Positions 1 through 10,900 of a DNA stretch of 64,000 nt are shown piece by piece (the first letter of the stretch is position 1; each line of letters begins with the position of its first letter). Source of the DNA: Psococerastis gibbosa (lineage: Eukaryota > Arthropoda > Insecta > Psocodea > Psocidae); the NCBI GenBank assembly GCA_963971405.1, contig OZ020487.1:10389344-10453343 (forward strand), written 5' to 3'. The position numbers and the translations under genes are program-made. Below the pieces are notes generated by a model that was not told the origin of the DNA, made no database searches, and saw nothing but the letters and a program-made list of their open reading frames with translations.

Positions 1-417
1 AGATAAAGCTCAAACTGTGGTAGCTTAAAAACCTTCCAATTCGCAAGTTCATTCTGAAAATTTTTCTCAGATAAGCCCCTCTCGGAGTTTTAGATCCGTG
101 AGCGCTTTGGAAAATACTCAGTTCAAAAAATCGAGAATTTGGCTCACTTGCACAAAAAGGTTGCCAACCTCTGACTTAGGTAACAGTGATAGGCCTAATT
201 ATAGATTGTTATAATTGGAGTGGGTTCTCCATGTTCAACAGCAGCGTAATCATTACGATCAAGACATTTGGTTGGTTAAATTTTGTAGTAAGTTTCATTA
301 ATGTCAGATAATATCTCTACGGAAGTTAATGTGTTCCCTAAAATCGATGCAATATACATGCATGCAAATCTATTGTATACCGTACCTGACAGGTGCTATA
401 GCCCCCTCCCCATTAGG
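1..417. other. Unassigned AT-rich DNA
   Basis: No gene, RNA or clear repeat recognised. The open reading frames here are short and have no protein-like composition. Confidence 0.5.
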
Positions 418-737
418 TACCTCAAAATGCGAAAAAAACCCACTATTTCAGTCCTATTTTCACACATTTTCTCCCGGGGGAGACCCACGCGCCCCCCCCC
501 TGCGCTCAGTTGTATTAATTACCTATAATATAGAACCCTTATTGCTCCGAAAATTCATAAAACCCCAATATTTCAGCTATATTCTTCAACAATTTTCCCC
601 CGGGGGAGACCCCCGGGCCCCCTTTCACATCTTAGCCCCTCCTTGGTCTCATTCTAGATCCGCGCCTGCGGCGTACCACATAGCATTTTGAATGGGAGGT
701 GGTTTTATGTACAAACCGCTCAGTTGGTCTAGGTCAT
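418..737 (+). repeat. GC-block dispersed repeat (family E), copy 1
   Basis: Contains the palindromic block CCCCGGGGGAGACCCCCGGG twice, spaced by roughly 110-120 bp units (AAACCCCAATATTTCAG...). Related copies, inverted, lie at 12600-13070 and 17940-18500. The repeat common to all three copies ends at AGGTCATG (about 737); the following 196 bp are shared only with the 18 kb copy. Confidence 0.7.
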
Positions 738-917
738 GAAACTAAAAGTTGTGAAGATTTTTTCCGGAATTCAAACATTGGTTGCCGTTTGAACAGGTAT
801 AGATGAAATCTCCCAAATATTCTTGGAGACAAAAAATAAATTTCCGGCTTGGCTTATATTTCTGATTGCAAAGTCATAGACTAACAGAATACTTTTATTT
901 TCAGATAATCTATTACA

Positions 918-1005
918 ATGAATAGATCAAGACAGAACCGAGACGAGTGGCATGCCCCGCCATCAACTGTGAAGAGGTTGAGGCAGATGCCGAACGCTAC
1001 TAATG
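918..1005 (+). CDS. LRR gene, first coding exon
   Basis: Encodes MNRSRQNRDEWHAPPS and onwards to an Asn, 29 codons plus one base, followed by a GTAAGA donor. A TTTTCAG acceptor lies just upstream at 898-904, so a non-coding 5' exon probably precedes it. The acceptor, the ATG and about five codons are duplicated in reverse orientation near 18015-18050, making this exon the edge of a duplicated segment. The start is chosen because it is the first ATG after the acceptor. Confidence 0.65.
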
Positions 1006-4000
1006 GTAAGACAATTTTAATTAAGGACCCGTACACATTGACGATTCACCACGCGCGATTTGCCGACGTTTTTTTTTGTTGAATGGTTGGTGCGCAATTA
1101 CAGAATCTAGGTCAGAAGATTTCAATGAGCTGGCGAGTGGAAAGGACAACCGATCCAAACGCGCCTTTTTGGCTTTGTGGTAACGGTTCAGTAAAATTTG
1201 TTATGTTTTTTTGATAAATACACGCATTATTATTATTTTTTGTGGTTGGCTTCGAGTCGGCATCAGAAATTTTCTAAAGTTGATTCTATAGTACCTCATT
1301 TGCTACAATGAAAGAAAAACGTTGGCAACTTGCGGGCGCCAAATTGTCCGTGTGTACGGGACATAAATGCTAATTTTCTACGCAAATACTGTATATATAA
1401 TGTAACTCTAATTTTCCCCAAATATGTGAATAGCAGACTAACAAATAGAAATGAATGTATGGCTTGGCAGCCTGAATACACCTATGAAGTCAGTCTAATA
1501 CGAATGGCTTATTTGGACCATAATGTTCAGTAGACCTTGGATTTATTGCATTCCAATGTATACGTAGCCTAGTAACAGAAAGCTTTGTGACGGTCCAAAT
1601 TTTCGATTCCGAGATTTCAACGGATTTACATGTTTTAAGGTCCCAGGAACCCAAAAAAGTGTTTTTTTACGAAATGTCTGTCTGTCGCTCTGTCGCTCTG
1701 TCTGTCTGTTCATCGATTTCCGGGCAAACTAATCAGTCGATTATGATGAAATTCGGCATGTAGGTTCACCTCGGGACCATTTTTTTTATTTTGGGCTAAC
1801 TTAATTTGGAGGGGTTTTATTCTCAAAAAAACTCCAGAAAAACGTCTAAAAACATTATTTTTCAAAAACGGCTCCAACGATTTCTTTTAAATTCAAATAT
1901 ATTGTAGTCGTTATTAATGTTGATGGGGGGTCGCTTGCCCCTTGATAGTTTGCTTCTGGGGGTAAAAAAATAAAAGTAACTACATTTTAATGAAAAATGA
2001 CTAAAAAATAATTTTTCTGCGAAACCTTTCAATCGATGATTTCTACTTTAAGGCATGTTTTAGGTGTTAAATTGAGTAACGAAACCGGACAGGTTACTTT
2101 CCCAAAAAACTATTTGGTTTTGTGCAAAAAAATGGTTTTTGAAAAAATGATAGAAAATTCACGGTCAAATGCATTGCGTGCTCTGCCAATATTGCTGTGT
2201 GGTAATGTGTAGGTCTGACCTATCTAAAATTTACCTCACCTCCAGTGACGTTAGATGGACAACCCCCCCTCCCCCCTCCCCCGGGAATTTAACCATTTAT
2301 TTACCATGAAATTAATCATTTTCTCTATCTACTAATTTTGATAAATTGGAAAGCATGTTCGAGTAAACTCGGACCGGTTCCTTACAGTAGGTAACTTACG
2401 GTACCGTAAAAACGGGGATTAGAGACGCATGATCGATATGAGGTCGAAATTCTGATTTTCACGGGAGAGAAAATAAAACGGATGAATCTGGATTGAATCA
2501 TGGTCGTCCGCAGGACGAAATATGAAGTGGGTCAAGAGCGAATGAAAAAAATTGAAAATTCCACAGATTTTTTTGTTAGTAATATTATGAATAAAAAATC
2601 AACAATTACGATGAATCCTCCTATTTATTATATTTAATATAAGTGGCCAATCGGGCAGTTTAAAAAGTTTTGCTGTAGTTTTCGCGCGTTTTTGTTTAAA
2701 AGTCTAGAAAAGTTATTATTATTATTATTATTTTTTAAACTTCTTGATTTTTATTAAAAAAAAAATAATAATAATAATCATAGTAATTATGTTTTGTACC
2801 TAATTAGTACCATTTTTTCCGGGTCAATCGAGTAGGGTCAGATGATCCATCTGCTCATAGCTGTGGACGGCCATGCATTGAATCAACAACAAATAAATTA
2901 AGTTTTTCTTCTACATGTATGATAACTGTAGCCTATTTTGGCCTGAAAACTAACAGAGAGGGTTTTGCCACTACATACCCAAAAAATTAAAAAATGTAGT
3001 TAATTTATTACGGTAGAATTTAATCGATACTACATATTATTATATACATATAAAGCTCTAACATTTATATGGACTATGACACAATTTATTTTGTTTTTTT
3101 ATTTTTTATTAATTTTTTATTAATTTACATTTTCTATTTTTCCTAAGAATGGCTGTTAATCCTTGTGCCGATGGGCGTCCCACCTTGTCCATTAGCCGAT
3201 CACTTTCGTAGGCTTTGCGTTGCGCATCAAGAAATTAATTACTTTTTAGTACTTATTCTTCTTCTGATACTCTTCCCTCTTAGTGTCAAAAATAAGACGC
3301 ATAGTTTCCAAGATATCACGAAAAAATGTTTTCACCCCTTTTTTCAATATGGTGGCCGCGGGACAAGGGTGGCGATCCCACAAACTTGAGGTTAAGCTTC
3401 TATTGACCCCCTCACATGTCTCAAAAATAAAATTGCTGCCTCTAAGAAATGCAATAAATTCCTTAAATTGTAACATGGAGTAAGTCACGAGTTGTACACC
3501 GAAACTTATGAGAATGTTTAGAATACGTTTTGCGTCCTAGGGGGCACTCACCCGTTATAAACAAGGAAGGGATTATACTCTCTTGATATTGCCGCGAAGC
3601 CACACGAAATTTGTAGTATTTTAGGTTGATGTTTCGATTTTTGCTTTCCAATTTATGCGTAGTAAATTATAAGGAAAGCTCTGTGATGGTCGAATTTCCG
3701 AGATTTCAACGGATTTACACGTTTTGAGGTCCCAGGAACCCAAAAAAGTGGTTTTTCGTAATGTCTGTCTGTCGCTGTCTGTCTGTCACTCTGTCTGTCT
3801 GTTCATCGATTTCCGATTATACTATTATACAATTTTTTGTCAGTGGCAACAAAGTTTGCAATATCTAGAATCGAATCAATCCAATCGATTCTTGATGCGT
3901 AAAATCTCATTTGATGTTTCCCCTCCAAATATTCAGAAAGAATTCCCCTTCGGGCACCCCCCCCCCCTTTTGTAGCTACATCCATTAGTCTTCTTTTTTT

Positions 4001-6407
4001 GAAATCTTAACTTTACAGAAATGTAGACATGCGTACAAACTCACTATTTCTCACTTACATGTTCAAAACGTTTTCCCTGGGCCCTCCTTATCTGAACAAT
4101 ATATCAATGTGTCTGAGTCTGAAATGCTAAGCGTTACGATACTGCTGTCAAAATTCGTTGAACCCCAATAATTGACGCTTATATTTTCGAAAGAAAAAAA
4201 ATCCCCCGGGCCGGCTCCCCAGCAGTCTCCCTATATGTAACCTCAAGGGCGGATTTTGCCTCCAATTTAGGGGGGAGGTCAGCGGGCAGATTCAGTGGAT
4301 TATAACATTAAAAAACATTATTATTTTTAATTCCCACTGTAAATCCATATTATTTAGTGTAAGTTCATTTAATTTTTTTTTCCAGACCCCCCCTTAAATC
4401 CGCCCTTGTGTAACCTATGGGCGGCATGAAATGATCAAGTTCTGAGGGTGCAGACTCGACCCCCTCCAAAGAAGTTATGGCTATGCCTTGTATGTTTAAC
4501 TACAATCTAAACCTTCGTAATTTTAACATATTATGATTTAGTCCGCATGTCCACAAAATGTTTTTTGCCTGTGCCCGCACCAAAGGTATAGTCCACGCAA
4601 AATGAAAAAAGTATGGACATGGAATGTTTTGATCCTGTCCAACACTGTAAAAATATTCCTTGCACCATTTTGTGTTACCTTGTTGTATTGGATGCAAGGC
4701 ATAACAAAAATTGTGCAAAGAATATTTTTACAGTGTTGCACAGGATCAAAACATTCCATGTCCATACTTTTCTCATTTTGCGTGGACTATAACTGCAATC
4801 ATTCCTAGAGGAAATGTAAACTTTATAATATTAAACTTTTCAACTTTATATACTGTATGCACAGTAATGTAATTGATTATAGGCCTAGTGTAATTATTAT
4901 TACATTTAAAATTATGAATTATATAATTTGTATTTATTATTTAATATTATTAACTATTAATTAATATATGTATGTACGAGGCGAAACAGTGATCGAGATT
5001 TGCGCATTGAGATCAATTTAGGCCGCGATTTTAAATGGACGGCTGAGTAATTTTAACGAAAGTTATTAATTCCTTTTTACTTGTATCACACCATTTTATC
5101 ATTGTGGTTGAGGAACGAGGATTTATTAATTTCCTCATTTTCAAAAGAGCACAGACTTTATTTCAACAGTAATTGCCGGTGATTAAACTGTACTAACAAC
5201 CAGTATATATTTTTCAGCCTTATGTCAGAGAGAGCTGGACCGCATCAAAACCTACCACAAAACAGGTCGACAAAATCAGCGATATTATGAACTTTTACGA
5301 CGTCGCGGCATTGACATTTTCGATTTCGAAATGGACTTTGACGATCGCTACCAGTATGGAAACGAGTCGTTCTGCTTCAGTCACGTCTTGGACGCTGCAT
5401 CAAGATATTGCCCTAACCTGGAGAGGCTCAAGATTATCGCTCAAAATAGATGCATAGGGGATACTGTGCCTGGTGGACTCTCATTTCCCAGATTGAGAAA
5501 GTTTTATTGTGATCTTAATTGGTCACTTCATATGTGGGAACAACTGTTTGATAACACTGTACAACTGGAAGAAGTCTCTTTTGTTTTACGCGATGTTGAT
5601 AGAGATGCAGTTTCCAACTTCGGGCATTTTATTAACTATTTAAAAAATAACTGTTTAAATTTACAGAACCTTGACATACAAGCCATGGGATATAATGATA
5701 TAAACACAATATTGAATTTTCTAGACTTAAGTGATACAATTAGATCACTGACTTTTGTAAACAGTCCTATTGGTGGTGGGCTTGTGACTGAAGGTGGACT
5801 GGTGTCGCTTTTGTCGAAATTGCCTCTATTGACTCATCTTCAACTGACCATTGATTTTAATGCAATAACTGACAACACACTAACTGTAATAAGTGGTTTG
5901 GACCAATTAAAATCTTTGGAATTAATTAGCAATAGCTTAATTGCCGAGGCCGGCGACTGGCTCTCCCGCAGCAATGATGTGTTGATGATGACTCAGTTGA
6001 GGCAACTGAAAATTGCCGATGCTAATATTGGTGATTCACTGGTCCACTTGGCACCACTCATGCCTAATTTAGAGCATTTGAACTTATTTGATGCCGTAAT
6101 TAGTAGTTCATCATTGATATCGGTAGCCCGAAACAATAAGGAATTAAAATGTTTATATCTGAATGCGGATCTTGTTCTCGGGGCGTCATTGGCGAACTGT
6201 GTTTCCAATAATCTTAAAAAATTGAACAGCCTGGCAGTAAGAGATGACAATTTTGTCGTTTATGCTAGTGATAAATTAAAACGGAACTTATCGGGTATAG
6301 AAGCTGAAACAATACTTGTGTACAGCCTTACATGTCGCCCACTTCTATGCGTAAGGGGGGAGTTCCCACGGCTTGTAAGTCCCAGGTCACCTCAACGTTT
6401 ATTTTGA
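918..6407 (+). CDS. Leucine-rich-repeat protein, two coding exons (918-1005, 5218-6407)
   Basis: Exon 1 (ATG at 918) ends before GTAAGA, leaving one base; exon 2 follows a TTTTCAG acceptor and supplies two bases, so the split codon is Ala30 and the joined product is about 425 residues. Exon 2 reads LCQRELDRIKTYHK and then repeated LRR segments such as CPNLERLKI, LNLQNLDIQ, LPLLTHLQL, LDQLKSLEL and MPNLEHLNLF. This is the spacing of irregular LRRs in FBXL-type and related scaffold proteins, but I see no F-box, signal peptide or membrane helix. The N-terminus is basic (MNRSRQNRDEW). The last roughly 25 residues are Arg/Pro-rich and do not look like LRR; a GTAAGG at 6350 could be a donor to an unseen exon. 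Function is unknown; a protein-interaction role is inferred from the repeats only. Confidence 0.75.
1546..2383 (+). mobile_element. Family A element (CTGT-containing, inverted ends), copy 1
   Basis: Shares with eight other loci the order: TTCCAATTTATACGTAG-like end, AAGCTTTGTGATGGTC, (CTGT)n, AATTTTTCTGCGAAACC, CTCCAGTGACGTTAG plus a C-run, then TAAATTGGAAAGCATGTTCG. In intact copies the 5' TGCTTTCCAATTTA and 3' TAAATTGGAAAGCA are a 14-bp terminal inverted repeat. No coding capacity. Confidence 0.75.
2386..3639. other. AT-rich intron sequence, no gene
   Basis: Part of the LRR intron. Holds a (TTA)n/(AAT)n simple-repeat block at about 2714-2785; nothing else recognised. Confidence 0.5.
3640..3835 (+). 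mobile_element. Family A element, truncated copy 2
   Basis: Begins TTGCTTTCCAATTTATGCG and keeps the CTGT tract and GTTCATCGATTTCCG, then stops. Only the first fifth of the element is present. Confidence 0.7.
4244..4408. mobile_element. hAT-like MITE with perfect 8-bp target duplication
   Basis: 165-bp element with ends CAAGGGCGGATTTT and AAATCCGCCCTTG, flanked by TGTAACCT on both sides (4236-4243 and 4409-4416). A second, inverted copy lies at 25739-25919. Eight-base duplications are the hallmark of hAT transposition; the class is inferred from this. Confidence 0.8.
4587..4791. mobile_element. Foldback MITE, about 90-bp arms, TA-type ends
   Basis: Ends TATAGTCCACGCAAAATG and CATTTTGCGTGGACTATA; arms pair almost throughout with a loop of about 40 bp. 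Its flank (4498-4586) resembles 13468-13555, which lacks the insertion and acts as an empty site. Confidence 0.8.
5218..6407 (+). CDS. LRR gene, second (last recognised) coding exon
   Basis: Long open exon after a pyrimidine-rich acceptor ending at 5217. The frame is open well upstream of the first Met at 5331, and the upstream residues LCQRELDRIKTYHK join exon 1 in phase. It carries all recognisable LRRs. It ends at TGA 6407; no canonical AATAAA was seen close downstream. Confidence 0.8.
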
Positions 6408-7611
6408 TTTTGGCACCTTAAGATACTGTACCTATTGAAAATCCTTTTCGGGTTGCAGGATGATACTGTTACTCTTGAAATCAAAATATTATAAATAGGC
6501 CTATTTTGGGGGAACTTATTAGTTATTTAACATTTGAACAATTATTAGCTAAGGATGGCTGCATCTTTTTATCCAGAAAATTTGGTTCTTAAAAAAAAAA
6601 AACGCTTCTGTTTGATATTGATAAATATATAGATAAGCGTTTATTTAAGTAAATTTAGACCACAAATCTCCACCTTATGGCACCGCCCATAGAAATTTCT
6701 GTCAGCGTCAAATAACATGTAAAATAATAATGTAATAATAATGTAAACTTATAAGTTCCCACAAAATATTATAAATATTCACTGCCAAACCAGGTAATGA
6801 ATTAGAAACATTCATAAATATCATGCATCTTTATTGTACATATTCTATAGTACAATTGCCGTTTATGAATAACTTATTGTGGGATTAAGAATGTAAACAA
6901 GATATAAATTTAGAGAATTACAGGCCTAATGTGTAGAGTAGTTATCATAACTTTATCTATATAACCTTGGCCGTAAGAAACTTAAAACCTGGACGTGGTA
7001 GGCACCTGGAACGTTTTATTCTTTATATATAGTAGCTATATGGATAGGGCGAATTGTCGTAGCCTCGTAAGCCCCCGTTCCTCATAATTGCATCCTAAGC
7101 TAAGTAGCCTATTGTATTAACATTTATGTTATACCTAAGAAATGGTTATGATAAGTTTTCAATGAAATCAAGACCGTAAAGTGCAAAGTGTTATTCTAAA
7201 ATTATTTTGTTTGCATTTTTAACACCACAGTAAGTTATTCTATCAATGGCATGGTAGACCCGCTGTTGTTCATCTGAAGATAGCCTTACATTAGTCTCTC
7301 AGTTATCTTAAAACCGGCTCAGATTTGTTTTAAAGAAATTTCATAGAATTCACTGATCCTTTAAGCCGATGTACAACGAATTGTAACATGGTCGTGCTAT
7401 ATAAGGTTTGTTCCACTGTGGCCGGCCTCCATTTTGTCTCTCTGCGCTGGATTTGGCGGGCTAACATATTATGTAACATAATTATTCCTCCAAAAGTAGT
7501 AAATTATAAAATCACTTTGTCAAGTAGCCTATTACCAAAACATGTTTAAAGCGACAGGTTTACCGCGGCAACTTTAACTCTTATACAATATTTTAAGTAA
7601 TATTTAGTTAT
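6408..7611. other. Intergenic AT-rich gap between the two convergent genes
   Basis: Between the LRR stop (+) and the M13 3' end (-). No gene or repeat recognised; probably both 3' UTRs and spacer. Confidence 0.5.
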
Positions 7612-7623
7612 TTTATTTTTATT
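7612..7623 (-). promoter_or_regulatory. Candidate poly(A) signals of the M13 gene
   Basis: Two AATAAA hexamers on the minus strand about 200 bp after the stop codon. The position suits a short 3' UTR. The region is AT-rich, so chance occurrence is possible. Confidence 0.3.
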
Positions 7624-7819
7624 TACTGTAACGAAGTACATATTACAAAGTGCACATGGAAAATATTACTGAAATTACTCTAACATGCCGAAGTTGCGAA
7701 GGAAATATATATTATATATAATTGACTACCGGTAATCATAAATATAGGAATATAAAACTGGAAGTACTGTATTAAAAGCTTTATATTAATCCTGACTTAT
7801 TTCAAAGAAGTAGTAGGTA

Positions 7820-7996
7820 TCACCATAGATGACACTTATTTGGGGGGTTCATAGGGGCTCCCTCGGGGCAGTTCCAAACTTTAGCGAATTCTTCGGAGTT
7901 GGCCAAAGTCCCGATGACTCTGTGCCTGTGAGGAGCATGCGAGTCCCCCATTACTTCGGATAGCAGTGACGTGGTTGTTGTCGACTCGCACCAAAC
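7820..7996 (-). CDS. M13 peptidase exon 12 (C-terminus, CHLW stop)
   Basis: Acceptor TTTTCTAG. Encodes [20 protein letters not shown], then [20 protein letters not shown] and [13 protein letters not shown] followed by TGA. The His and Arg correspond to His711 and Arg717 of neprilysin; the C-terminal Cys-x-x-Trp is the family's conserved end. Confidence 0.95.
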   Translation of the reverse strand, partial: VWCESTTTTSLLSEVMGDSHAPHRHRVIGTLANSEEFAKVWNCPEGAPMNPPNKCHLW

Positions 7997-10900
7997 CTAG
8001 AAAATAAAAGTGACAGTTAGGAAAACCGGCAACGTCTGCTGGGACCTGAAATGGCACCCCTTCCGAATAAGGTAAACGGTAGTCTCAGCGAGTTTTCATG
8101 TCTCACCAGGTTTTTTAAGTACTTTAAATAAATTGAAAGAGAAGAAGGCATTTTAATTATAGGTACAATGAAAGTATAATTGAAGTTCATTTTTTTTAAT
8201 ATTTATTCTAAGACAGCACAAATAAAAGTAAGTCATGCCACGCCGCTAACGTGACAACATCTTTTCACAGTTAAGCCAGATTAATTATTTTAAATCGCTA
8301 ATGGTGGGAAAATACTTTAAGCTTATCAATGTTTTCATGAGGGGAAGTATATGCATATAAAGGTTGTGTCATTTACAAATTACATGGTTACAATAATTAC
8401 ACAACGCTCTTCTAATCACATTGCACTCCAGCCTATCTCCTTCAGTACCTGTGCAAATCCTATGAAAAACAGCTGATCGGGTGATAAATGTTCCAGTAGT
8501 GGTAGTCTGTGGTCTCTGCCATTAGTTTTATGTTTGACATGGGACTTGTATGCCTGGTACGCCGATCGGATGCCTCCATTATCAGCAATATTTTCTCCTA
8601 GAGTCAAAATTCCGTTCACCTGGAAACATTCATTTGTTTAACTTATAGCGGACCATGCTACGCGCATAATTAATAATTTTCTAGCACTTGAAAAACTTCA
8701 TGTGCGCGCGAGGGAACATTACTCAGCATTACTTATATATTTCTACGTTATAGAAAGAAGTAAAGCCAATTTAGGTATATATAGATATATATAGGTATAT
8801 ATATATAGGTATATGCCAACATCCTTACCATGTTGAATCCATTAGGGCAGAGCATGTTTCAAACTTGGTAGTGTGCACAGTGTTGGCAGGGGAACATGGT
8901 GGGACATGATAACGCGCTAGCTGAGACTATACCAGTCAGTCTAGGTGCGTGTCGAGTCCTGGTCACCTCCAATTTAATCGTGTGACTTTACCATGTTCCC
9001 CAAGTAGTTCGGAATACACTATAAACAGGTCATGAGGTCCGCACCCTGTCAGTCAGCTTCCGTTTCCCCGAGGTGAAAGAGGGTGCCTCAAGTTAACAAA
9101 CATACTCAATCCTCCCGCCAGGCTGACAGGGTTGCTTAAAGCAGAAATGCTGAAAGCAGGCGTTGGAAACAACAACAGGTATAGGTATATAGGTATGTAA
9201 AGTACCTTGGCTTGTTCATGTAGGATTTCATCTAGTTCCGGCACCCGATACGTCTTGTACTGATCTATGAAGCACTGTGCATTCTTGAGGTAAGTTTGCT
9301 CGGTGCTATCTGTCCACCACTGTTGTATGTTACCCTCTTTGTCACTCTGTCTGCCCATGTCATCGAATCCGTGGCTAACTTCATGCCCCATCACAGCTCC
9401 AATGCTACCATAATTCAGTGATCTGGAAACATTGTGTAGGGGATTTTAGATTTAGTACATTTTTGCTTTCGTTTTCATACGTGATACTATATGAAAAGAT
9501 TTGTGTTGGTCGAAATTTTCGATTTCGGAATTTCAATAGATTTACACGTTTTGAGGCCACAGGAACCGGCAAAAATGATATTGTATTTATTTACGAAATG
9601 TCTGTCTGATCGCCGATTTGCGGGCAAACTACTTGGAGGATTTTGATTAAATTTGCTGGCATGTAGCCTATGTAGGTTCTCCAAAATCATACCTCGGGAA
9701 TATTTTTTTGTTGGGGTAACTCAATTTTGGGGGTTTCATTATCAAAAACTCCCAAGAAACGTGTAATAAAATTATTTCTCAAAAACGGCTGCAACGATTT
9801 CTTTTACATTTATATTATATAGGTAGGTATATAGTCGTTATTAATGTAAACAAAATACAACTGGCCGCTTGATAGTTTTCTTCTGGGGGTAAAAAAATAA
9901 AAATAACTCAATTTTCATGAAAAATGGCTAAAAAATAATTTTTCTGTGGAACCTTTCCTGCAAAGCTTTCTCACTTCAGGTATGTTTTGGATGTTAAATA
10001 GAGTAACAAAACCGCGCAGGTTGCTTTCCCAAACAAATATATGGTATTGAACAAAAAATTATTTTTTGATGAAATAATAAGATAATTCTTGCTCCAATGC
10101 GTAGCCTGCCACTATTCCTGTTTTGTATCGTATTATATTCGTGTGCTCATTCTTGAGTATGCAGTCGTCCTAACAAATAATTCAGTGCTTTGGGATAGAG
10201 AAACTAGAAATTTAAACCTAGGACAATGGAGGAGCAAACTTTCAAAACGTCACAAATCCATGAAAATTAAAAATTGATTTTACCATCGATTTTCCATCTT
10301 GAAGATGAGTTGAATCAGGATTGCTAATCAAAACAAAAACAAAAAATTGTTAACTCAGTCTTGTGTAGGGTTGAAATGTTATATTCCCGTTATAGTAAAG
10401 CCGAAATAATTATGTTTTTCGTGTTTCCTGAACATTTTACGAAAATGGATTAGTGCCGTTTTGAAAGTTTGCTCCTCAATTATCGGCCAAGGAATTCTAC
10501 AGTATCTATCATTTTCATTTACTCACTTGGTTAAGACTGAGATTTGAGAATATATTGAAAAACAAATATTAGCCTATAATAACAAATACATTTCGAATGG
10601 GTTCTGACACGCATACCCGTAGCCATAGGACCCCCATTCCCCCCCCCCCCGAAATATTTTCTGCGTACACTAGATAGAGTGATGGAGATTTCAATGTATT
10701 GAGGTTGTCTCACCACCGGTGACGTCCGATTAAGCCCCCCCCCCCCGAAAAAATTTCTAGGTACGGCCTTGCTGACGCTATTCTATGGGTTGGTTACTTA
10801 CTCAGGCTGGCTTTCACCAAAGAATGGCTGCTGAAGAATTGCTGCAGGAAAAACTGAAAGAAAAATCCAATACAATAAGGTGATGGATAAACAAGCAAAA

